Shown piece by piece: positions 44,485-53,461 of a stretch of DNA of 64,000 nt (the stretch's first letter is position 1; the number at the start of each line of letters is the position of its first letter). A program made the position numbers and the translations under genes. Under the pieces are notes generated by a model. It did not search any database. It had not been told where the DNA came from and was given only the letters and a program-made list of their open reading frames with translations. Source of the stretch: JBOGOC01 sp050747525 (GTDB lineage Bacteria; Acidobacteriota; Polarisedimenticolia; JACPZX01; DASXTC01); assembly GCA_050747525.1 (NCBI GenBank), contig JBOGOC010000002.1, forward strand, positions 1-64,000. Direction: 5' to 3'.

Positions 44485-46466
44485 GGCGCCGTCTTCTTCA
44501 ACGTGACCACCTGCCGGTCGGCCTCCTGCACCTTCTCGAAGAACGACCGCAGCCGCGGGTAATCGGCGGCGGGCCATTCGCCGGCGTCGATCTCCAGATT
44601 GCGGGTCATGGTGAGCGCCCCGTCGCTCAGGGCGTAGGCGATGACCAGAGAGAAGGGCGGGTCCTTCACGACCACGGGAGCCGGCACCTCCTCCACCTCG
44701 AAACCGGGCGGAGGAACGTAGGAGACGATCTCCTGCGTCTTGCGTGCGTGCTGGAAGAGCACGTTGGTGCGGCGCGTCTCCGCGGTGAAGGGCATCGGCT
44801 CCGAGGCGTGGAAGATCGAGGGGCTGACGATGAGGCGATCGGCCGTCGCGGGGTCGCCCGGCAGCCGGAAGTTGTAGGTGAGCACCGCCGGCTTGTCGAA
44901 GCTATCCAGGTCCTGGAACTGCGCGGAGACCAGCTCCGCGGAGGTGAAGATCTCTCCGAGGCGCTCGCGCAGCTTCTCCTGCCGCTCCGTCTCGTCCAGC
45001 AGCTCGTAGTCCTGCTTGTGATCGAGGTCGACCAGCCCGGTCCCCTGCTCGTTGACGGCCACTTCGAGGCCGCCTTCGGCCCGCATGGTGGCCTTGACCT
45101 GGCGCTTGAGCAGGTTCTTGCCGGCGGCCGAGAAGGGGACGGCCGCCAGCGAGAAGCCCGTCGGCGCGTACGTCGTCATGTGAAGGTTCTGGACGACCGC
45201 TTTCCGCGGCTCCCCGGCGCCGGCCGCCGGGGTGATCAGGACGGCGTTGCGGGTCTTCCCTCCCTCCTTCTCGGGCGAGATCATGCCGAAGGGGCAGTGA
45301 CGCGTGGCCGGATCGTAGAAGGTCCAGTTGTTGCTCCCCGTCTTCACCGCGGTGGCGAACGAGTCGAACTGATCCTCGTCGTCCACCTCGGGCGTGAGCG
45401 CGCTGCTGAACTTCCCCGTGATGAGAAGCACGCCGTGATCGAGGCCGGTGGCGCGCACCATGGCCATGAACAGCATGGTGCGCTCGTACTCGCTGCCGAA
45501 CCCTCGTCGCAGGACCTCGCCGGCGTCCTTGGCCTCCTCGAGGGCCTTCTCTTCGGTGGCTCCCGCGCGCATCTCCTCGGTGCCGATCTTCTCCTGCACG
45601 AAGCCGTAGATCTTGCGCACCTTCTCGAGGGGAGGATCGGCCGGCGCGACGAGCTCCGCGACCTTGGCGGCCACCCCCGCCGGCTCGCGGGTGAAGGCCT
45701 CGGACTTGCCGGCGACGCGGCCCGCGTAAGCCCCCAGCCAGTTGGCGGTCAGCTCGGGGAGGTTGAAGTGGTAGCGGACCCGCACCGCCTCCTCGGGGGG
45801 CCCGTAGGGCTCCCGGAGCAGCGGCGGCACCGACGTCGCGCTGTAGTAGACGGCGTTCTTGAAGGGCCGCTCTTCTTTCACCTGGATCGGCTCGATGCCC
45901 GTCTTCTTCCACTCAAAGTTGTACTTTCCCGGCTTCAGCGTGAACCGGCTCTGGAGCACGGGGAGGGACTGCTGCACCTCCCACTCCACCTGAATGAGGT
46001 ACGAGTTCGGCTCGGTGAGCACGTCGTACGAATAGTCGATGATCGCTCCCGGCACCACGCCCGGGAACTTCGCGGTCTTCCGCTTCGCCCAGCGCTTCCC
46101 CGACTTCAGGTACTTCACGAAGACGTTGTCCTGCTTGAGGGGAATCTCCTTCCCGTCGGGCAGCACGGTGCGGCCCTCCAGGTTCCTGACCGAGTACCCT
46201 CCGACGGCGGTGGGAGCCTCCACGTCCGCCCAGGTCTCGACCCCTTCCTTGGTGAAGACCTTGATCAGGCGGTGCACCGAGTACTTGCTGCGCGTGGAGC
46301 TGTTGTCCAGCTCGGTCTCGTCCAGGAGGATCAGGGCCGCGCACCCCGGCTGGTCGGGACAGTCGTTGAGGGACAGGTATTGCGGATCGATGGCGCTCGC
46401 GGCGCCGGCCTGAACGAACGCGGCGGCCAGCACCACGACGGGGCACATCGCACGATGGAATCTCAT
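44481..46466 (-). CDS. DUF3857 protein with degenerate transglutaminase site (copy 2)
   Basis: A 661-residue secreted paralogue (signal MRFHRAMCPVVVLAAAFVQA). The DUF3857 domain (STRSKYSVHRLIKVFTKEGV, VPGAIIDYSYDVLTEPNSYL) and the transglutaminase-like core are present. At the catalytic Cys position it reads RRGFGSEYERTMLF instead of GDCEDKA, and at the His position QFDSFATAVKTG; only the Asp remains (FYDPATRH). It should be non-catalytic and may serve as scaffold or partner. The gene starts in a TGATG junction with the preceding paralogue and ends in an ATGA junction with the intact one. A short Cys pair after the signal (NDCPDQPGCAALILLDET) is shared with copy 1. Confidence 0.85.
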   Translation of the reverse strand: MRFHRAMCPVVVLAAAFVQAGAASAIDPQYLSLNDCPDQPGCAALILLDETELDNSSTRSKYSVHRLIKVFTKEGVETWADVEAPTAVGGYSVRNLEGRTVLPDGKEIPLKQDNVFVKYLKSGKRWAKRKTAKFPGVVPGAIIDYSYDVLTEPNSYLIQVEWEVQQSLPVLQSRFTLKPGKYNFEWKKTGIEPIQVKEERPFKNAVYYSATSVPPLLREPYGPPEEAVRVRYHFNLPELTANWLGAYAGRVAGKSEAFTREPAGVAAKVAELVAPADPPLEKVRKIYGFVQEKIGTEEMRAGATEEKALEEAKDAGEVLRRGFGSEYERTMLFMAMVRATGLDHGVLLITGKFSSALTPEVDDEDQFDSFATAVKTGSNNWTFYDPATRHCPFGMISPEKEGGKTRNAVLITPAAGAGEPRKAVVQNLHMTTYAPTGFSLAAVPFSAAGKNLLKRQVKATMRAEGGLEVAVNEQGTGLVDLDHKQDYELLDETERQEKLRERLGEIFTSAELVSAQFQDLDSFDKPAVLTYNFRLPGDPATADRLIVSPSIFHASEPMPFTAETRRTNVLFQHARKTQEIVSYVPPPGFEVEEVPAPVVVKDPPFSLVIAYALSDGALTMTRNLEIDAGEWPAADYPRLRSFFEKVQEADRQVVTLKKTAP

Positions 46467-48397
46467 CAGGGGTTGTCTCCTTTTCTTTCCAGGATCAGTG
46501 TCTGGCCGTCGGCCTCACGGATCCGATCGAGGAATGACTTGAGGCGTGGATAGTCCTGTGCCGGCCACCCGGCCGCGTCGATCTCCGTGCGCCGCGAGCA
46601 GATGACCTGGCCTTCTTCCTGGACGCAGGCGGTGATCAAAGACAGCGGACCGTCCCTCACCACCAGGGGCGGCGGCGTCTCGTGGACGGCGTGCTCTTCC
46701 GGGATGGCCAGGGCCAGGCGCTCCACGGTCTTGCGCGGATAGTCGAAGCGCACCGGCGTGCGGCGCCCGGGAGTGCTCAGATCGCGCGTGATGCTGTCGA
46801 CGAACGGGTACGATCGGATCACGATTTTTCCGCCGGCCGGTGAGGACGCACCCGGCACGACGAACCCGTACTGCACCCTGGGCCGGCCACGAGACGTCGC
46901 CATGTTCTCGAACGTGGCGGACTCGAGGCGCGCCGCCGGCATGGCTTCCTTCAGAGACGTCTCCAGAGCCGCAAGCCTGGCCGCGTCGTCCAGACCGGCA
47001 TACCGGGTGCGAAGCTCCAGATCCATCAGGCCTTCCCCCTCTTCCTTGACCTCGAACCGTCCCGATCCGTCCGGCTCGACGCGACCGGTCACGTCCCGGG
47101 TCAGCACGTTGCGGGATGCCGGCGTGACGGGCACGACGATGGGCATCGACAGCTGGCCCTCCCGCTGCATGACGAGGAGCGCGTTGGGTGTCTCGGACTG
47201 CTTGTCGGGGGCCACCATCCCGAAGGGGCAGTAGCGTGTGGCCGGGTCGTAGAAGGTGAATCGCCCGTCTTCCTGCACCACGGCAACGAAGGCGTCGAGC
47301 TGATCGAAGTCGGGAATGGACAGGTCCAGCGGGGCCTGTTCCCGCGAAGCCACCGCGGCCACGCCGGAATCGATCCCCGCCTCTGTGAGGAGCGCGACGA
47401 ACAGCATGGTGCGCTCGAGCTCCGACCCGCGCCCGCGTGAGAGCACATCGTCGCCGGTGGATTCCACGCTCCCTTCGTCCGCGTCGGGAAGGATGCTCTC
47501 CTGAACCAATCGGTAGACGGCCCCCACCGTCTCCATCTTCGTCTTCCCGATCATCCCCGGCTCCTGCATTCTGGCGACCACCAGGGTCTTCTTCTTCATG
47601 AACGCGTCCAGCTTCTTCTGGAGCGCGAAGCCATAGGAATGCGTCCAGGATCGCCGCGCATACGAGTGATGGAAGTGGACGCGCGCGCGCCAGGCATCGT
47701 CGGGAGGGCCGAGCGGCTCCGCGGGGAGAGCGGGGACGTCGGTGGCCTTGAAGAAGTGGACGTGCTTGTAGGGGTGCTGGTGGTCGATCCGGATCGGCTC
47801 GCTGCCCAGCTGCAGCCACGTGATGGGCACCTTCCCGGGCCGCAGCTCGAGGCGGGACATCAGCACGGGCACCGACTCCTGGATGTCCCACTGGTAGCCG
47901 ACGTAGTCGGCGGCGTGTTCCGTCAGGACGTCAAAGCTGTATTCGACGATGGCACCGGGAACGGCCTTGGGGAAGCTGGCGCTCTTCATCCTGACGCGCG
48001 TGCGCCCACGCTTCAGAGCCGTCTTCACGTGGACGTCGTCGAGCGAGAGCTCGATGACGCGGCCGTCGGGAAGAATGGTGCTCCCACGCAGGTTGCGGAT
48101 GTTGTCCTGCCCGGCCAGTGAGAACAGCGTGACGTCCGCGAAACGCGACACCCCGGCGGCGGTGAAGAGCTTGACGGCGCGGTGCTTCGAGACCCGCGCG
48201 CGCTGAGACTCGTTGGTGACCAGCGTGTCGTCCAGCAGCACCAGGGCGGGGCAGCCGGGATCGTGGGGACAGTCGGGCAGGGCGGCGTGGGCGGGGTCGA
48301 GCTCGTCCTTCCCGCCCGGATCGGACCACGCGGAGCCGGTACCGAGCGCCAGCACAGCCAGCAGGACGAGGGCCGGCGGGCATCCCATGGCTTGCAT
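46466..48397 (-). CDS. DUF3857 protein with degenerate transglutaminase site (copy 1)
   Basis: A 643-residue secreted paralogue, first of the operon (signal MQAMGCPPALVLLAVLALGT; an ATG nine bases later is possible). After the signal it carries PDCPHDPGCPALVLLDDTLV, almost the same as copy 2. The DUF3857 domain (VSKHRAVKLFTAAGVSRFAD, VPGAIVEYSFDVLTEHAADY) is clear. The transglutaminase-like site reads SRGRGSELERTMLF at the Cys position and QLDAFVAVVQED at the His position, with Asp kept (FYDPATRY), so it too lacks Cys and His. Its close match to copy 2 (YDPATR-x-CPFGM in both) indicates a duplication within the operon after the catalytic residues were lost. Confidence 0.85.
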   Translation of the reverse strand: MQAMGCPPALVLLAVLALGTGSAWSDPGGKDELDPAHAALPDCPHDPGCPALVLLDDTLVTNESQRARVSKHRAVKLFTAAGVSRFADVTLFSLAGQDNIRNLRGSTILPDGRVIELSLDDVHVKTALKRGRTRVRMKSASFPKAVPGAIVEYSFDVLTEHAADYVGYQWDIQESVPVLMSRLELRPGKVPITWLQLGSEPIRIDHQHPYKHVHFFKATDVPALPAEPLGPPDDAWRARVHFHHSYARRSWTHSYGFALQKKLDAFMKKKTLVVARMQEPGMIGKTKMETVGAVYRLVQESILPDADEGSVESTGDDVLSRGRGSELERTMLFVALLTEAGIDSGVAAVASREQAPLDLSIPDFDQLDAFVAVVQEDGRFTFYDPATRYCPFGMVAPDKQSETPNALLVMQREGQLSMPIVVPVTPASRNVLTRDVTGRVEPDGSGRFEVKEEGEGLMDLELRTRYAGLDDAARLAALETSLKEAMPAARLESATFENMATSRGRPRVQYGFVVPGASSPAGGKIVIRSYPFVDSITRDLSTPGRRTPVRFDYPRKTVERLALAIPEEHAVHETPPPLVVRDGPLSLITACVQEEGQVICSRRTEIDAAGWPAQDYPRLKSFLDRIREADGQTLILERKGDNP

Positions 48398-48463
48398 GAA
48401 GCGGTGGATCTCCAGGTCGTGATTCGGGAAGTCGCGCGATTCTATCGATGTGGCGCGCGGGGG

Positions 48464-49585
48464 TCAATGCCGCCTGGCGATCTCCTGGATCTGCACGCGG
48501 CGCGTGATGGCGGGCATGGTGATGAGGCCCACGAGGAGCGCGTCGGTGGGGCTCCTGATGACCGGCAGGCGTGACACCCCCGCGGCGCTCATCCTGGCCA
48601 TCGCCGCCTGCAGGTCCTCCCCCGGCCAGGTCATCTGATCGGGCGTCAGGGGAGTCATGATCCGCGCCACCGTGGTGCGCTCGCGCTCCTCGGGCGCCGC
48701 CCGGCTGAGGTGCGACAGAGAGAGCATCCCCACCGCGCGCCCGTCCTGCGTCACCGGGTAGCCGCCGAAGCCGTGCTTCAGGAAGTACTCGTGCAGTGCG
48801 TCCTGCACGGAAAGGTGTTGCGGGATGGACACGGGGTCCGGCGCCATCACGCTCTCCACCCTCAGGCCCGCCAGCGCGTCCCCCATCATCGCCTGCCTCT
48901 GCTCGGCCCCCGCAGCCTCCCTCAGGAACATGCCGATGAAGACCATCCACAGCCCTTCGACGAAGCGGCCGCTCAGGGCGCCCAGCGCGCCCGCTCCGAT
49001 CAGCACCCATCCCAGGGCGCGCCCCCATGCGGCCGCCGAGCGGGTCGCCGCCACGCGGTCGCCCGATCGCCCCCAGAACCACGCGCGCAGCACCCGCCCG
49101 CCGTCCAGGGGGAAGCCCGGCAGCATGTTGAACACCCCCAGGGCGATGTTGAGCATCCCCAGGTGGGCGGCCGCTCCCGACCAGATGCTGGCCCGCGGGT
49201 CCGGGCCCACCGAGGCCAGCGCCAGGAAGAGCCCTCCCAGCGCGAAGCTGGCCAGCGGGCCGGCCGCCGCGATGCGCACCTCCACGGCGGGGTCGGGGCT
49301 CTCGCGCTCCAGATGGGAGACGCCGCCGAAGATGAACAGCGTGATGCGGCGCACCATCACGCCGTGCCGGCGCGCCACGATCGAGTGCGACATCTCGTGG
49401 AACAGCACCGAGCCGAAGAACAGCACCGTGCTGACCACTCCCGCCATCAGGTGCTGGGAGGTGGGCACCTGGGGATACCTCTGCGGGAAGTATCCGAAGG
49501 CGAAGCTCCAGAGGATCAGGAAGAAGATGAAGAGCCAGGAGATGTTGATGTAGACGTCGATGCCGAGCAAACGAAAGGCTTTCAC
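48464..49585 (-). CDS. Site-2-type (M50) membrane zinc protease with CBS pair
   Basis: A 373-residue membrane protease with a GTG start after GAGGAGGG. The zinc motif H-E-x-x-H is at His63-His67 (VLFHEMSHSIVARRHG) within a hydrophobic segment. The third ligand motif is NMLPGFPLDGGRVLRAW. Other membrane helices include INISWLFIFFLILWSFAF and AAAGPLASFALGGLFLAL. The C-terminal ~130 residues are a CBS-domain pair (VMAPDPVSIPQHLSVQDALH, GYPVTQDGRAVGMLSLSHL, IMTPLTPDQMTWPGEDLQAA). This class (SpoIVFB-like with CBS) cleaves membrane-bound substrates, and the CBS domains may sense adenine nucleotides. The substrate is not evident. It lies between the DUF3857 operon and the S1 gene on the same strand. 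Confidence 0.92.
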   Translation of the reverse strand: MKAFRLLGIDVYINISWLFIFFLILWSFAFGYFPQRYPQVPTSQHLMAGVVSTVLFFGSVLFHEMSHSIVARRHGVMVRRITLFIFGGVSHLERESPDPAVEVRIAAAGPLASFALGGLFLALASVGPDPRASIWSGAAAHLGMLNIALGVFNMLPGFPLDGGRVLRAWFWGRSGDRVAATRSAAAWGRALGWVLIGAGALGALSGRFVEGLWMVFIGMFLREAAGAEQRQAMMGDALAGLRVESVMAPDPVSIPQHLSVQDALHEYFLKHGFGGYPVTQDGRAVGMLSLSHLSRAAPEERERTTVARIMTPLTPDQMTWPGEDLQAAMARMSAAGVSRLPVIRSPTDALLVGLITMPAITRRVQIQEIARRH

Positions 49586-49614
49586 CGGCCCTCCTCGTGG
49601 AACCCGGACCGGCG

Positions 49615-51099
49615 CTATCGACCCTTCTTGATGGCGTTGAAGGCGTCGGCCAGGGTCGAGAAGCTCCCACCGCCCGTGCGGGTGGCGTCCTTGCGGTACT
49701 TGTCCACGGCGGCGCGCTCCTCCCGGCCGGCGGCCTTCGACACCGAGAGGCGGATCTTGCGGCCACCAGGGTCGGTCTCGATGACCTCGGCGGTCAGCTC
49801 CATGCCCGGCGGGAACATCCTGCGGTGGTCGGTGCCGCGCGCCGTGCCGAGCTCGTTGTTGGGGATCATGCCGGAGCGGCCCGGGCCCAGGCGCACGAAG
49901 ACGCCGAACTTCTCGACCTTCTCCACCTTGCCGGTCACCACGTCACCCACTTTCACGGGGGGCGGGGGCGCCACCTTCTCGCCCACTTCGGTCTTCTCGT
50001 GAGGGATTCCCAGCGAGATCCGCCGGCGCGGAAGGTCCACCTTCACCACCTGCACCTTGATCTCTTCGCCCGGCTTGGCCAGGGTGGCGGCCTCCGCCTG
50101 CCGCCCCGCGCCGCGCAGCGAGGCCAGCTCGCTGACGTGCAGCAGGCCGTCGACGCCGGGGGACAGCTCCAGGAAGGCGCCGAACTCGGCGACCCGCACG
50201 ACGCGCGCGGTGAGCACCTGGCCGGACGTGAAGCGCGACTCCACGCCGTCCCACGGGTCCTGCTCGAGCGGCTTGCGGGTGAGAGAGATCTTCCCCTTCT
50301 TCTTGTCCACCCGCAGCACCTGCACGTCGATCGCCTGACCCAGCGTCAGCACGTCGGCCGGCTTCTCGATCCGCGCGTGCGACAGCTCGGAGACGTGCAG
50401 CAGCCCCTGCACGCCCGGGCCCAGGTCCACGAAGGCCCCGAAATCCTGAAGCGACGCCACGGTCCCCTTGATCACCGCCCCCTCTTCGATGGAGCCGCGG
50501 AACTCGCGCTCGTGCTTCTTCGCCTCGGCCTCGATGAGCGAGCGGCGCGACAGGATCAGGTTGCGCTTGCGCGGCTCGTACTCCTTGATCAGGAAATCGA
50601 AGGTCTTGTTGAAGTAGAGCGTGGGGTCTTCCTGCCGGCGGACGTCGATCTGGGAGAAGGGGCAGAATCCACGCACGCCGGAGACCTGCACCTCGTAGCC
50701 GCCCTTGATGCTGGCTGTGACGCGCCCCTGAACGGGGATCCGGCTGCGGAACGCCTGGAGCAGCATCTCGCGCGCGGCGTCCTTGTTCTTGCCGCCGGGC
50801 ATCGACATGCGCCGGGACAGGCGCACCGCCCCGTCCGTGGAGACGACGGTGGCCTCCAACGGATCGCCCACCTTCACGGTGAGCTCCCCGTCGGCACCGG
50901 TCAGCTCGGCACGCGCAATCGTGGCTTCGCTCTTTCCGCCGATGTCCACGAGCACGTCCGTCTCGCCGATCTGCACGACGGTCCCGCGCACGGTCTGGCC
51001 CGCGTTGTGAGACGTGGGTTCCGCCGTGGTGGCGAGGAGCTTCGCGAACTCATCGTGCCCGAGCGCAGCGGGCGATTTCGAGTCGTTCTCTTCGGGCAC
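49615..51099 (-). CDS. S1-domain RNA-binding protein (ribosomal protein S1-like)
   Basis: A 494-residue protein with five S1/OB-fold domains: about 40-105 (GQTVRGTVVQIGETDVLVDI), 120-180 (GRVTASIKGGYEVQVSG), 200-270 (GAVIKGTVASLQDFGAFVDL), 285-365 (GQVLTARVVRVAEFGAFLEL) and 375-445 (GDVVTGKVEKVEKFGVFVRL). Domains 3-5 have the best RNA-binding surface (FGAFVDL, GLLHVSEL, ISLTRK). Ribosomal S1 proteins usually have four to six such domains and help mRNA enter the 30S subunit. GTG 51099 follows GGAGA; an in-frame ATG at 51132 is the alternative. It is divergent from icd. It could be rpsA or a second S1-like regulator, so no symbol is given. Confidence 0.87.
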   Translation of the reverse strand: MPEENDSKSPAALGHDEFAKLLATTAEPTSHNAGQTVRGTVVQIGETDVLVDIGGKSEATIARAELTGADGELTVKVGDPLEATVVSTDGAVRLSRRMSMPGGKNKDAAREMLLQAFRSRIPVQGRVTASIKGGYEVQVSGVRGFCPFSQIDVRRQEDPTLYFNKTFDFLIKEYEPRKRNLILSRRSLIEAEAKKHEREFRGSIEEGAVIKGTVASLQDFGAFVDLGPGVQGLLHVSELSHARIEKPADVLTLGQAIDVQVLRVDKKKGKISLTRKPLEQDPWDGVESRFTSGQVLTARVVRVAEFGAFLELSPGVDGLLHVSELASLRGAGRQAEAATLAKPGEEIKVQVVKVDLPRRRISLGIPHEKTEVGEKVAPPPPVKVGDVVTGKVEKVEKFGVFVRLGPGRSGMIPNNELGTARGTDHRRMFPPGMELTAEVIETDPGGRKIRLSVSKAAGREERAAVDKYRKDATRTGGGSFSTLADAFNAIKKGR

Positions 51100-51175
51100 T
51101 CTCTGGTCTCCGGGTCGAGCGGATTCTACCATCCGCGGCCCGCGGGGGCGAGTGGAGAAACAACACAATCCTTGT

Positions 51176-51205
51176 TTGACACCCTTTCCGGCCCGATGGT
51201 ACCCT
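51176..51205 (+). promoter_or_regulatory. Sigma-70-type promoter of the icd-mdh operon
   Basis: A perfect -35 TTGACA (51176-51181) is followed after 18 bp by TACCCT (51200-51205), preceded by TGG to give an extended -10. The predicted start is near 51212, about 46 bp before the icd GTG. It resembles the HNH promoter in using an extended -10. Confidence 0.6.
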
Positions 51206-51257
51206 GACCGCCCTTTTCAAACTGAATCTCCTCAAGAGACCGTCCAGTGAGGATCAC

Positions 51258-52517
<1,260 letters not shown>

Positions 52518-52532
52518 CCAGGAGATCAGGCC

Positions 52533-53459
52533 ATGAGATTCCGAGTTACCGTGGTGGGGTCTGGAAACGTCGGAGCCACGGCAGCCCAGCGCATCGTGGA
52601 GAAGGGCTACGCCGACGTCGTGCTGGTGGACATCATCGAAGGGGTCCCCCAGGGCAAGGCGCTCGACATGATGCAGGCCGGCCCCATCGAAGGATACGAC
52701 GGCCGCGTCATCGGCTCGAACCGCTACGAGGAGACGGAGAACTCGGACGTGGTGGTCATCACGGCCGGCCTGCCCCGCAAGCCCGGCATGAGCCGCGACG
52801 ACCTGCTGATGAAGAACTACGAGATCGTGAAAGGGGTCACCCAGCAGGTGGTGAAGTTCTCGCCGCGCAGCATCCTCGTCGTGGTGAGCAACCCGCTCGA
52901 CGCCATGGCGCAGGTCGCCCTCAAGGTGAGCGGGTTCCCGCGCGAGCGGGTCATCGGGATGGCCGGAGTGCTCGACTCGGCCCGCTTCCGCACCTTCATC
53001 GCCATGGAGCTGGGGGTGTCCATGTCCAGCGTGCATGCGCTGGTGATGGGCGGCCACGGCGACACCATGGTCCCCCTCACCCGCTTTGCGACCGTCATGG
53101 GCGTACCCATCACCGAGCTGATCTCCGCAGAGCGGGTGGAGGCCCTGGTGAAGAGGACCCGCGATGGCGGGGCCGAGATAGTGTCCTACCTCAAGACGGG
53201 GAGCGCCTACTACGCGCCGTCGTCGGCCGTGGTGGAGATGGTCGATTCCATCCTGATGGATCGCCAGAAGATTCTCCCCTGCGCCGCCTACCTGCAGGGG
53301 GAGTACGGCATCCGCGACCTGTTCGTGGGGGTGCCGGTCAAGCTTGGCTCGCGCGGCATCGAGCAGATCATCCAGCTCTCGCTCTCCGAGTCGGAGCGCG
53401 CCATGCTGCAGAAGTCGGCGGACTCTGTTGCCGAGCTGGTTGGGGTGATGAAGCTGTAG
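52533..53459 (+). CDS. mdh: Malate dehydrogenase
   Basis: A 308-residue NAD-dependent malate dehydrogenase of the LDH-like type. Features are the Rossmann loop TVVGSGNVGATAAQRI, the NAD-adenosine Asp of VVLVDIIEGVPQGKALDM, the substrate Arg block ITAGLPRKPGMSRDDLLMKN, VVSNPLDAMAQVALKVSGFP, and the catalytic pair in VLDSARFRTFIAMELGVSMS and VMGGHGDTMVPLTRFATVMG (His). Arg at the mobile-loop position (LPRKPGMSR) fits malate rather than lactate. AGGAGA precedes the ATG. Two hairpins of the palindromic element follow the stop, but no T-run terminator does. Confidence 0.96.
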   Translation: MRFRVTVVGSGNVGATAAQRIVEKGYADVVLVDIIEGVPQGKALDMMQAGPIEGYDGRVIGSNRYEETENSDVVVITAGLPRKPGMSRDDLLMKNYEIVKGVTQQVVKFSPRSILVVVSNPLDAMAQVALKVSGFPRERVIGMAGVLDSARFRTFIAMELGVSMSSVHALVMGGHGDTMVPLTRFATVMGVPITELISAERVEALVKRTRDGGAEIVSYLKTGSAYYAPSSAVVEMVDSILMDRQKILPCAAYLQGEYGIRDLFVGVPVKLGSRGIEQIIQLSLSESERAMLQKSADSVAELVGVMKL

Positions 53460-53461
53460 TC

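Noticed and set aside
42259..51207. Long plus-strand frames opposite the DUF3857, M50 and S1 genes
   Set aside because: No domain-like segments; conserved proteins on the minus strand explain the region.
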